Origin: JAQUBU01 sp036677685
GTDB lineage: Bacteria > Bacillota > Syntrophomonadia > Syntrophomonadales > Syntrophomonadaceae
Direction: 5' to 3'
NCBI GenBank assembly: GCA_036677685.1
Contig: JAVBWA010000012.1
Coordinates: 1-64,000 of the forward strand
Length of the DNA: 64,000 nt
Of this stretch, positions 36,722 through 44,468 are shown piece by piece. The notes under the pieces were generated by a model that was not told the DNA's origin, did not search any database, and saw nothing but the letters and a program-made list of their open reading frames with translations. Every line of letters begins with the position of its first letter. Positions within the stretch are counted from its first letter, which is position 1. The translations under genes were made by a program, and so were the position numbers.

Positions 36722-38040
36722 TTTAAATCCCTCCTATGGCGGTCAAGCGCCCTTTCCTGCGCTTTTTGTTTTGCTTCATCAGTCCAGCTTGATTTGCGCG
36801 ACCGGTCTTGCCAGACAGCCTCAACTTCATAACCATCCCGAAAGATATATACGATCTTGTTTGCTTCCGGCACCCGCATGTGCTTAATCCGGGACTGAAA
36901 AAGTGCTTCATCAAAGTCGACCATTCCCAATACCTCAGCGGTAAGTGAAAACAGAATCTCTTCCGGGATCTGCTTGGCCGGGCAGGCTAACTTCCCGTGT
37001 CTGTTAAAGGTTGGACATATCCAGACTGGTTTTGCGTATTTACTGCCTGCGCCGTTTATTTTTCTGCGGTAGTTTTTTCCGCACTGACCGCATATCATTT
37101 TGCCGGAAAAGGGATAAGCAACCGGAGTTCCCGCATTAGGATTATACTTGGCTGCCTTGCTTTTCAATTTCTCCTGAACACGGTCGAAAATATCCCTATC
37201 AATAATTTGCGCATGACTGCCCTGGACATAATATCTGGGTAGCACACCATGGTTGAAGATTTTTTTCTTATCAAGATGGTCAACAATATAAGCCTTCTGA
37301 AGAAGCATATCCCCGACATATTTTTCATTGCGCAATATCCGGTCAACCGTGGCTTCCAGCCACATGTTGCACCTTTTGGTTTTGATGCCTGCCGCATTGA
37401 GTTTTTTCATGATGGCGTTTTTGCCCATACCACCAAGATAATCAGTAAAAATCATCCTGACTATTTCAGCTTCCTGCGGCACTATTTCCAGTGTTTCACC
37501 ATTGAGCCGGTAGCCTAGAATGGAAAAACCGTGCGGAAGCCCCTGCTTGAAATTGTTTCTTATCCGCCACTTGCAGTTTTCACTGACCGAGCGGCTTTCC
37601 TCCTGGGCGTAGGATGCCAGGATGGTCAGCATGAGTTCGCCATCCCCGCTTATGGAGTGGATATTCTGCTCCTCAAAATATACGTCAACGCCGAGCATTT
37701 TCAATTCCCGCACGGTTTCGAGGAGTATTAGCGTGTTGCGGGCAAAACGCGAAATCGATTTTGTAATGACAAGGTCAATCTTGCCATCATGGCAGTCGGT
37801 GATTAGACGCTGAAACTCTGGACGGCTGTCTTTCGTCCCTGTCAATGCCTCGTCTGCGTATACTCCGGTGTATTCCCAATCAGGCCGTTGCTGAATGAGG
37901 TTACTGTAATAGCTGACCTGAGCGGCGAGGGAATGAAGCATTGCGTCTTTTCCGGATGACACGCGGGCGTAGGCAGCAACCCGTAATCTCAAGGGAAGCG
38001 GCGATACTGACGGTGTTATTTTTGAAATGATTCTTTCCAT
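36718..38040 (-). CDS. large serine recombinase 2
   Basis: This 440-aa protein has a catalytic domain with Ser28 in VAAYARVSSGKDA, then SRFARNTLIL and EESRSVSENC. The Recombinase domain and zinc ribbon (MICGQCGKNYRRK) follow. It lacks the long coiled-coil tail of its downstream neighbour. I chose ATG 38040 after GAAAGGAGGTCC. It is the first of the two overlapping recombinase genes and follows the small SHOCT-like gene by about 50 bases. Confidence 0.9.
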   Translation of the reverse strand: MERIISKITPSVSPLPLRLRVAAYARVSSGKDAMLHSLAAQVSYYSNLIQQRPDWEYTGVYADEALTGTKDSRPEFQRLITDCHDGKIDLVITKSISRFARNTLILLETVRELKMLGVDVYFEEQNIHSISGDGELMLTILASYAQEESRSVSENCKWRIRNNFKQGLPHGFSILGYRLNGETLEIVPQEAEIVRMIFTDYLGGMGKNAIMKKLNAAGIKTKRCNMWLEATVDRILRNEKYVGDMLLQKAYIVDHLDKKKIFNHGVLPRYYVQGSHAQIIDRDIFDRVQEKLKSKAAKYNPNAGTPVAYPFSGKMICGQCGKNYRRKINGAGSKYAKPVWICPTFNRHGKLACPAKQIPEEILFSLTAEVLGMVDFDEALFQSRIKHMRVPEANKIVYIFRDGYEVEAVWQDRSRKSSWTDEAKQKAQERALDRHRRDLN

Positions 38041-38087
38041 AAGGACCTCCTTTCGCAATGACATATTCGCTCTAAACGCCTGTATTA

Positions 38088-38252
38088 TCAAGCATTATGG
38101 CGATATATACTGCGTGGAGAAAGCCCATATTTATCGGCGATTACTGTATCAATAGTGGTTAGTTCTTCCTCAGTGATAATGCCGGTGATAAAAAGTTTTT
38201 GAAAGATCGTCATAGTTATTATATAGTGAATGATTGCCGTTTCTTTACTCAT
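38088..38252 (-). CDS. small recombinase-associated protein (54 aa, SHOCT-like)
   Basis: The sequence includes MTIFQKLFITGIITEEELTT then KYGLSPRSIYR, a short helical hairpin module typical of small proteins encoded beside clostridial serine recombinases. ATG 38252 overlaps the upstream gene's end (ATGAGTAA), so it is translationally coupled to the HTH/zinc protein. The role is unknown, possibly a recombination directionality or accessory factor. Confidence 0.6.
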   Translation of the reverse strand: MSKETAIIHYIITMTIFQKLFITGIITEEELTTIDTVIADKYGLSPRSIYRHNA

Positions 38253-38652
38253 GCCGCACCGCCTTTGATTTGCCATAGCATGCGCGGGAGCAGTATTTTC
38301 GTTTTTTATTTCCATAACTTTCAAAGTCACTGCCGCAATAATTACAGGTCAGTTTGTATATGGCTTTGCGGCTGACGGCTTCCGGGTGTGCGTTCCACCA
38401 GGACATGCGGCATTTGTCGGAGCAGAAATGCTTCGTCTTAGCTTGTGGCGAATTGGTGAGAATCTTCCCGCACTGGCGGCAAAAACGGCTGCCTAATTTA
38501 TCAGGATCAACGGCGGCAATACCGCCCAGATTATTCCTGCGGCAGAATGATTTCACGGTATTTTCTGAAATACCAAGCGCTGCGGAGATCTTTGAGTAGC
38601 TAAAGCCTTCTTTTCGCATTTGAATGATTTCATATTTCGGTGTTTGTATCAT
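38245..38652 (-). CDS. HTH and zinc-ribbon protein next to the recombinases
   Basis: The N-terminal part of this 135-aa protein is a sigma/MerR-like HTH (KEGFSYSKISAALGISENTV). Two treble-clef zinc motifs follow: CRQCGK...CSDKCRMSWW and CNYCGSDF...CSRACYG. The start ATG 38652 has GGAGGT eight bases upstream; ATG 38658 is too close to it. This gene, the small partner and the two recombinases form one leftward operon, probably the integration module of the prophage or an adjoining element. Confidence 0.7.
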   Translation of the reverse strand: MIQTPKYEIIQMRKEGFSYSKISAALGISENTVKSFCRRNNLGGIAAVDPDKLGSRFCRQCGKILTNSPQAKTKHFCSDKCRMSWWNAHPEAVSRKAIYKLTCNYCGSDFESYGNKKRKYCSRACYGKSKAVRHE

Positions 38653-38673
38653 AGACATTACCTCCCACCGATA

Positions 38674-38703
38674 TGCGAAAAATCAGCAGGATTCGAACCC
38701 CAA
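38674..38703 (-). other. tRNA 3'-end-like sequence, possible attachment site relic
   Basis: On the minus strand GGGGTTCGAATCCTGC followed by TGATTTTTCGCA resembles a T-arm with the GTTCGAATCC signature. The rest of a tRNA is absent: a terminator lies directly upstream. The T stem is mispaired. It sits at the border between the prophage late genes and the integration module, where an att core could lie. Confidence 0.35.
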
Positions 38704-38749
38704 CAAAAAAAAAGAAAGCCCGCAGAGCACTTCAAATGGCTCCACGGGC
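38701..38749 (-). terminator. terminator of the prophage late operon
   Basis: On the minus strand GCCCGTGGAGC pairs with GCTCTGCGGGC (two G-T wobbles) and is followed by TTTCTTTTTTTTTG. It lies about 80 bases after the holin stop. Confidence 0.85.
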
Positions 38750-38826
38750 GGTTCTTATCAATCTACTTTTTGAATTTTTTAGACTGTTGCTATAATATAT
38801 GATTTCAATCCTTTAAGTAACTTGAT

Positions 38827-39024
38827 TTAAAAATTATCCTTGCTGGTAGGATCATTAAATATCCCGAAAGCAGTTAAGGCCGTAAAAATTAAACCTGTAA
38901 GCTCCTTAAAGTTATCCTCGGTTAAACCAAAAGACGCTAGAAGGCCATAGGTTTTAAGAATAAATAAAACTAAAGCCAGCACAGCTGACCATGCTACCGG
39001 ACTTGTCCATCTTGATTGCTTCAT
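38827..39024 (-). CDS. phage holin (phi LC3 / small holin type)
   Basis: The 65-aa protein has a polar start (MKQSRWTSPVAW) and a hydrophobic segment VLALVLFILKTYGLLASF. A second hydrophobic helix FTALTAFGIF precedes the motif NDPTSKDNF, which is typical of this holin family. AGGAGGAATATTATA precedes the ATG. Holins make membrane lesions that release the endolysin; the amidase gene lies 24 bases upstream. Last gene of the late operon. Confidence 0.85.
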   Translation of the reverse strand: MKQSRWTSPVAWSAVLALVLFILKTYGLLASFGLTEDNFKELTGLIFTALTAFGIFNDPTSKDNF

Positions 39025-39048
39025 TATAATATTCCTCCTATCTTAATC

Positions 39049-39786
39049 CTATGTAGTCGGCAGACCCATAGCCTGCCTAACCTGGTTGGCCCATTTGTGG
39101 GCTGAATCTGCACCCGCAACATCACCAGCTGTGGTTCTGGTTTTCCATACCTTACCGGCCCTGTCTATTTCATCTTTACCTGCTTTAGTATCCACCGCAT
39201 AATTAAGCAGGTTTATCTGCCAGGGTTCTACCGGGCCAAAATATAAAAGAATACCTTCAGCAACAGCCGCTGCCAGTACTCCTTGAATAACCAGCAGGCT
39301 CATCTGCTGTTCTTCATAGGGGTTTGAAACAAAACCCAACTCCGTTAACACAGCAGGCATTTTGGTCTCCCTGGTTATGTGCAGGTTTTGAACCTTTACC
39401 CCTCCGTCCGGCCAGCCTGTAGCCCTAACCAGGCTTTTTTGAATTAAACCAGCTATCTGTTCTGCTTTTCCGCCAGTGGCCTGGATAAAGGTAGCGATAT
39501 AATTGGCCGAGGCTGAATGGGATGAGTTGAGGTGGATACTTACTGCAATATCGCAATTAGCCCGGTTGAGTAGATTTGGCCGGTCATAAAGCGAAACATA
39601 CTCATCCCTGATACGCGTCATAATAACGTGGTGCCCGCAGGCAAGTAAAATACCCTGGACTCGCTTAGCAATATCCAGGGTCATCTCGGATTCTTTTGTA
39701 TATAATTGATCTCCGATTTGCAGCCTGACCGGGCTAACTGCTCCCGGATCATTGCCCCCGTGCCCAGGGTCAATGCCTATTATCAT
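39049..39786 (-). CDS. N-acetylmuramoyl-L-alanine amidase (endolysin)
   Basis: This 245-aa protein has an Amidase_3 catalytic domain at residues 1-180: IGIDPGHGGNDPGA with the first zinc His, the Glu region KESEMTLDIA, AVSIHLNSSHS with the second His, and VLTELGFVSNP with the catalytic Glu. The C-terminal 60 residues (INLLNYAVDTKAGKDEIDRA) look like a small helical wall-binding or spacer domain. The start overlaps the upstream stop (TAATG). It cleaves peptidoglycan stem peptides in host lysis. Confidence 0.92.
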   Translation of the reverse strand: MIIGIDPGHGGNDPGAVSPVRLQIGDQLYTKESEMTLDIAKRVQGILLACGHHVIMTRIRDEYVSLYDRPNLLNRANCDIAVSIHLNSSHSASANYIATFIQATGGKAEQIAGLIQKSLVRATGWPDGGVKVQNLHITRETKMPAVLTELGFVSNPYEEQQMSLLVIQGVLAAAVAEGILLYFGPVEPWQINLLNYAVDTKAGKDEIDRAGKVWKTRTTAGDVAGADSAHKWANQVRQAMGLPTT

Positions 39787-40067
39787 TATTTATCACCGAC
39801 CTTTCCTTTAAGAAACTTAATGTCTCCCTTCATTTCGTTGACATCAACCTTAACCTCATCAACATCTTTACTGATCAGGGTAAGAGAGCCCAAACAATTC
39901 ATAAGCTTTTCTTCTCTTTCAGCCGCTTTTGCCTCGCTTTCTCTTCGTTCATTTACTAAACGCGCCTCGCGTTTTTCCCCGTTATTCAAGACATAAAAAA
40001 GCAATGCCACAAAAAGCACTGCCCATAACCCTTGATTAACGGCAAGTTTTAAGATTTCCTGGTCCAA
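39786..40067 (-). CDS. BhlA/UviB-like holin-like protein
   Basis: The N-terminus of this 93-aa protein has one hydrophobic segment in the pattern of BhlA/UviB (VNQGLWAVLFVALLFYVLNN followed by GEKREARL). The rest is a charged coiled coil resembling XhlA-like lysis proteins. It lies directly before the endolysin with a one-base stop/start overlap, supporting a lysis role alongside the second holin. Confidence 0.75.
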   Translation of the reverse strand: MDQEILKLAVNQGLWAVLFVALLFYVLNNGEKREARLVNERRESEAKAAEREEKLMNCLGSLTLISKDVDEVKVDVNEMKGDIKFLKGKVGDK

Positions 40068-40100
40068 CTCCCATCTCCCCTCTCAGTAAGGTTATCTCAT

Positions 40101-40823
40101 TTAAAATTCCGCAAACAGGCAGGTCTTCAGGTACATCGCCAAGTCCAGCATATACATATTGGAGGTACTCATCAGGTAATTGGTCCCCTTCAAAAGAGTA
40201 GCGTTAGATAAGGAATGACTTATGTTATATAAACCATTTATGGTGGCCAGGCTGCCATCGGCGTTCTGTTCTGCTGTGCCATTGGTTTTGGCGATTATAA
40301 GGTTTTGCTTGTAAAGCTTCCCGGCACTCGATGCAAATTTATAGTCCAACGTACTTAATCTGACGTCTACTGCGTCGGTAGTATTTACTCCCCGGCAGTT
40401 TGAATTGTAAGTTGAAGCGCTATTGCCCATCAGACCTATACAGACGTAGTCGTTGTTGGTCATCTTGGCGATAATCGTAATTAAGGATAATAAGGTCGAA
40501 CATAACGCGGCTAAGAAAAAGACATTATCGCCTAATACCAAATGCTGCTCTGAAGCTGTACCGCCCCCATACCCCATGAATTGCACCTGATTAGTTATTG
40601 TTGAGCCTGAAGTCCAGGCGTCGCCGTAATAAGCCATAAAATTACTGGTGGAATACCAATATAACTTAATAACTTTATTCGCTATTGCGCCACAACTAAA
40701 AATCAAGTATGAAGTAGTTTCGTAATAGACGGTAACATTCCCGCTGCCGTACTGACTTATCAAAGCTGCCTTGATCTCTGCTATTGGTGCAGTAGTCCCA
40801 ACCGTATAATATGCGTTAGCCAT
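40101..40823 (-). CDS. phage tail/fibre-region protein of unknown function (240 aa)
   Basis: It is Ser/Thr/Asn/Tyr-rich and beta-type, without a recognised domain (starts MANAYYTVGTTAPIAEIKAA). A hydrophobic stretch FFLAALCSTLLSLITII lies near residues 100-120. Its location between fibre-like genes and the lysis genes suggests a receptor-binding or fibre-tip protein. The start follows AAGGAGGTTAAC. No enzymatic motif is visible. Confidence 0.65.
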   Translation of the reverse strand: MANAYYTVGTTAPIAEIKAALISQYGSGNVTVYYETTSYLIFSCGAIANKVIKLYWYSTSNFMAYYGDAWTSGSTITNQVQFMGYGGGTASEQHLVLGDNVFFLAALCSTLLSLITIIAKMTNNDYVCIGLMGNSASTYNSNCRGVNTTDAVDVRLSTLDYKFASSAGKLYKQNLIIAKTNGTAEQNADGSLATINGLYNISHSLSNATLLKGTNYLMSTSNMYMLDLAMYLKTCLFAEF

Positions 40824-40833
40824 GTTAACCTCC

Positions 40834-41358
40834 TTATGCCGGCTTATCTATGGCGGTAATCGTAAATCCCGCATTTATCAATTCTGGTGTCCATCCAATA
40901 GTAAATCCGCCTCCTCCGCTTCCCGAATTAAAAAAACAGCGGTCGTCCTGTACCGCTGTAATTTCTCCGTTTACTGTTGTAACCCTATATAATGGAATCT
41001 GCCCGGATGTATAGCCCGCCGTATTTGCACTTACTGTTCCCGCAGAGGTGGTTTCTACATAATTATCAGCATCATCCGTTAATGTCACCGTACCGGCATT
41101 AACCCTCGTAACTTCATTATCGTCACGGACTATACCGATTCCATAAGCGAAGCTTAAGCCTGAGTGTGCCCCCGGCTTAAAAGGATCAATGGTCCTCTGG
41201 TTCCTGTCCTCCCTGGCTAAAGGTATTCCGCCACCCGTAGAGCCATCATGAACTACCAGTGTATCTTTATCGGTATCGACCGTAACTTCTCCCTCTAACC
41301 CTGTAAATGTTGCATGCTCAGCAGTCGTACCCCGTCTAAGTTTTACAGCTATGCTCAT
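40834..41358 (-). CDS. tail fibre-like protein with phage head/trimerisation motif
   Basis: The 174-aa protein begins MSIAVKLRRGTTAEHATFTG, then LEGEVTVDTDKDTLVVHDGS. This is the LRRGT...GE.. D..  .DG module found at the head of many tail fibre and hyaluronidase-like proteins. The rest is beta-rich and ends in a Gly-rich stretch. I chose ATG 41358, which overlaps the upstream stop as ATGA. Confidence 0.7.
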   Translation of the reverse strand: MSIAVKLRRGTTAEHATFTGLEGEVTVDTDKDTLVVHDGSTGGGIPLAREDRNQRTIDPFKPGAHSGLSFAYGIGIVRDDNEVTRVNAGTVTLTDDADNYVETTSAGTVSANTAGYTSGQIPLYRVTTVNGEITAVQDDRCFFNSGSGGGGFTIGWTPELINAGFTITAIDKPA

Positions 41359-41720
41359 GTCAGCGTCCCCCAATCCTGCGGGGTTCCCGCATCCTCTGTT
41401 ATTAACCCATAGTCAAATATTCCGCTGCTGCCGCCTGCATTCCCAAATTCCAATCCATCCTCGGTTGCTTTTACTATCATGGCTTTACCGGCTTGTCCGG
41501 TATAGCTTGCTGGTACGTCAGAGTGGGATAAAGCTGTATGGCTGGCTGGAGGATAGGTTGCCGGTTTACTCTGTATGCTGTTCCACTCGGGCGCGGCAGG
41601 ATTAGCCACACTGCCGGTTCCGTCTGAGCCTTCCGAGATTATAATCCCTTTGGCTGGATCATTAAGCTGCTGGCGCATAGCAGCATCGCGCTGTCTTTTC
41701 GTAAGTTCAGCTAGGTTCAT
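41355..41720 (-). CDS. tail fibre-region protein (121 aa)
   Basis: The charged N-terminal helix (MNLAELTKRQRDAAMRQQLN) is followed by a Pro/Ser/Gly-rich part and the end GSSGIFDYGLITEDAG. It resembles short fibre linker or collar proteins in related prophages. The overlap with the downstream fibre gene and a 17-base gap from the large tail protein place it in the tail-tip set. Confidence 0.6.
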   Translation of the reverse strand: MNLAELTKRQRDAAMRQQLNDPAKGIIISEGSDGTGSVANPAAPEWNSIQSKPATYPPASHTALSHSDVPASYTGQAGKAMIVKATEDGLEFGNAGGSSGIFDYGLITEDAGTPQDWGTLT

Positions 41721-41736
41721 TTATAAATACCTCCCC

Positions 41737-44100
41737 TTAAATCGGCGCATAACCATAGTGATAACAGGTCAGGCGGGTTTTGAACCCTTCCGGCGTGAGA
41801 GTGTGCGACATCGATGTAATTCTGTATATCTCGGAGATAGTAGTGCTGCTCTCAATCACCTGTATGCAGTCGCCTACCTGCACATAGGGATTGCCGACCG
41901 CTTCAAAATTGGCTTCACGCGGTTTCGTCATTGAAGCTGCTCCTGTTCTCTGGGCAATCGTCGTGCACTGGTCGTTGGTGCAGGCCAGATCTCCAGCCTG
42001 CACGATCATCACTTTATGAGGTAACACATCATAATACCTAACCCCGCCAAAGTCCTCGTCTCCCCGGACAAAGGCTCCGTCTGCGTTCTGGGATATTACA
42101 ATGATTCTGGAATACATGTCCTGATCACAGATGGTATAGTCCAGGGCCATAATATCCTGTCCTTCTTGAAAGACCCAAGCCGCATAGACACAGCTGACCT
42201 TAACCGTTGCTCCGTCAGGAATAGTACTTCCTGCTGTCCTGGCTATGGCTGCATTTCCTTCACTCCCGCCAAGTCTCACCACATAGTCAGTATCTTTTAT
42301 ATAAGTTGTAAGTCCATCTGAGCTCTCAACAATAACAGAGCCCTCGGTCATTGGATGACCTGCCGGTATGCCTGCAATATCCGTATAATCCGTTCCATTC
42401 AAAACTGTACTGGCTGAAGTTATGGCAGGCTGCCTGTCGGTGGCATGCACAAAATAGAGCCTCCCGGTTTCATCGCAGTAAAACTCAAACCCGCCTATCT
42501 CGCAGAGCCGCTGGAAAGCATCGGCGAAAGATTCATGAGTAAAGGTAATCGATTCGAGCGTAATACCTGATATTTCAGTTATCACATCAGCATCAGCCCA
42601 GCCTGCTTTTACAGCCAGATCCCGAAAAATATACTCCAGTGTCTGCCACTGATATAAAACCGTGTATATGGTAACTCCATCGACAAGCAGACAGACCAGC
42701 TGATCCAGAGCACGTTTAAGAATGTCCCTACAGCTAATCTCCAATTCCTGCGGCCAGGTACGCATGATTATTTTGTCAATCATCCCGCTAAAAACGGCCT
42801 GCAGCGTTGATCCATAGCCTAATTTTACCGTTATCGTTTTATTAGGCCAGATTTTATGATACCAGTCCCCGGCGTTATCAGGGCTGTACACTCCGTCTTT
42901 GTTATCTAAGACAATGGTTGCCTGACTGGCCATACCTTTGCTCATGTCAACTTCAATAGATTTAATGGGTAAAGATATGCCCGGAGCAACTGCTGTACCC
43001 GCACCAGAGATTTTATCTGCTCTTGAATGCTGCATGATAAGAGCGCTGGAGGTAAGGGTAAACCAGTAGCACTGGTTATTAAAGTCAACGCCAGCCACAC
43101 TCTTTACAAAGGTCCAGTCTGATATTGATTTTATATTGTCAACGTTTGGTACTGCAGCATTTAATTTATATATGTCAGCATTAAGTCCGCCTTCGTAGTA
43201 TTTATTAATATAATAGTCCCCGGCAACCTCAATAAAAGACGCGAACCATGGCCCGTTATCAGTACCCCAATCATCTGTCCAGTCATACTTGGCAGCATTT
43301 GCCCCCGAGCCGGTCCATTCTATAATCCAGCACTCCGTGTTTGACGACAGCCAGGCGGTTACAAAAGATGAATCGGAAAGTATCAGAAAAGAACCGCTTG
43401 AACTGTCTCCAATGCGGGTAGTAATGCCAAGCGGAACATAAGCTCCGGCTGTCCAGGTTGCACCGTTATCGGAAGAGTAAAAGGCTCTGGTTGAATCATA
43501 GTAGCTGTATTTATACTGAACCGTACAAACCAAATTGCCATTGCCAAGTAAATGTACCTGCGACGGTTTTATACCATCAACCGCATCCTCTACGTTATAC
43601 ACATAGGTGGAACTTAAATTAAGAGATATGTCCGATACTTTTGCTATACCGGTTGCTGTACCATCTGTATCCCGCCAGAACTCACCCTTCAGATAACCGG
43701 TAGATGAATCTTTGTATGTCATGACCACACACAACTGACCATTTACCAGGGTAATAGAGGTCCGGGCATATACTTTGCTACTGGCCAGAGTTACAGCTTC
43801 AGAGGTATTAAATGTCTTGGTTCCATCCAGCATCCCCGCGACGGTATCGGCATAGGCCAGTTTAATGTCAGTACCCTCAACATAGACAATAACTGCTCGT
43901 CCGTCTGAGGTTTCGCACATATTACCCCAACCCCGGCTGGTACTTACAAACGTTCTCCAGGTCGACCATACCGTAGGATCTTCTAACTTTCCGCCAGATG
44001 GCGCTCCCTCAATGGTTATCATTCCGGCGGGCCTGTTGTCTCCCACCATAGTCTTTGATTTTAACAGCGTCCTCATTTCATCCGGTATAGTAATGGCCAA
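41737..44100 (-). CDS. large tail-tip/baseplate protein (787 aa)
   Basis: Three parts can be seen. Residues 1-30 match the next gene's style of tail assembly proteins. About 40-390 is a beta-propeller-like stretch with repeated Trp/Tyr/Ser patterns (YSSDNGATWTAGAYVPLG) resembling sialidase/BNR Asp-box repeats. About 400-787 is a baseplate hub-like part (VELGYG-like start, QRLCEIGGFEFYCDETGRLY, and PYVQVGDCIQVIESSTTISE). A propeller inserted in a hub protein suggests a carbohydrate-binding tip. There is no sign of glycosidase residues that I can assign. Confidence 0.7.
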   Translation of the reverse strand: MAITIPDEMRTLLKSKTMVGDNRPAGMITIEGAPSGGKLEDPTVWSTWRTFVSTSRGWGNMCETSDGRAVIVYVEGTDIKLAYADTVAGMLDGTKTFNTSEAVTLASSKVYARTSITLVNGQLCVVMTYKDSSTGYLKGEFWRDTDGTATGIAKVSDISLNLSSTYVYNVEDAVDGIKPSQVHLLGNGNLVCTVQYKYSYYDSTRAFYSSDNGATWTAGAYVPLGITTRIGDSSSGSFLILSDSSFVTAWLSSNTECWIIEWTGSGANAAKYDWTDDWGTDNGPWFASFIEVAGDYYINKYYEGGLNADIYKLNAAVPNVDNIKSISDWTFVKSVAGVDFNNQCYWFTLTSSALIMQHSRADKISGAGTAVAPGISLPIKSIEVDMSKGMASQATIVLDNKDGVYSPDNAGDWYHKIWPNKTITVKLGYGSTLQAVFSGMIDKIIMRTWPQELEISCRDILKRALDQLVCLLVDGVTIYTVLYQWQTLEYIFRDLAVKAGWADADVITEISGITLESITFTHESFADAFQRLCEIGGFEFYCDETGRLYFVHATDRQPAITSASTVLNGTDYTDIAGIPAGHPMTEGSVIVESSDGLTTYIKDTDYVVRLGGSEGNAAIARTAGSTIPDGATVKVSCVYAAWVFQEGQDIMALDYTICDQDMYSRIIVISQNADGAFVRGDEDFGGVRYYDVLPHKVMIVQAGDLACTNDQCTTIAQRTGAASMTKPREANFEAVGNPYVQVGDCIQVIESSTTISEIYRITSMSHTLTPEGFKTRLTCYHYGYAPI

Positions 44101-44102
44101 CT

Positions 44103-44456
44103 CTACACCTCCACGAAAACGATGTCAAAGAATACCGCTGAATCGTTTATATATTCAGGTTCGCCCATACTTTCGATCATATAACTGCCGTTAAGGGTGT
44201 CGCCGTCTGCCAGGGTTCCTGAAGTACCTGCCAAATAGTAATTAACGAAATTATTGTAAGCGGTCATGCCGGTAACATATAACTTGGCTTTAACCCGCTT
44301 GCGAAGCCGGCCTCCTTGCTGTATTACCGAGGCTTGGGCAGACAGATCGGCGGCATCTGGAATCAGGGCAATTTCATTAATGTGGTTTGAGGGGATACCT
44401 GGTCTCCATGAACCATGTAATACTTGTAAAGCTGTACCGTTCCAGGTTTTAGCCAT
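44103..44456 (-). CDS. tail assembly/distal tail protein (117 aa)
   Basis: The sequence (MAKTWNGTALQVLHGSWRPG, ending SAVFFDIVFVEV) fits small distal tail or DUF6046-like proteins lying between tape measure and baseplate hub; the family assignment is tentative. It is 12 bases downstream of the tape measure gene and 2 bases before the hub gene. Confidence 0.6.
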   Translation of the reverse strand: MAKTWNGTALQVLHGSWRPGIPSNHINEIALIPDAADLSAQASVIQQGGRLRKRVKAKLYVTGMTAYNNFVNYYLAGTSGTLADGDTLNGSYMIESMGEPEYINDSAVFFDIVFVEV

Positions 44457-44468
44457 GGTATCCCTCCT

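Noticed and set aside
38620..38802. Possible complete tRNA around the GTTCGAATCC sequence
   Set aside because: No acceptor, D or anticodon arms can be formed; a terminator occupies the upstream bases and the T stem is mispaired.
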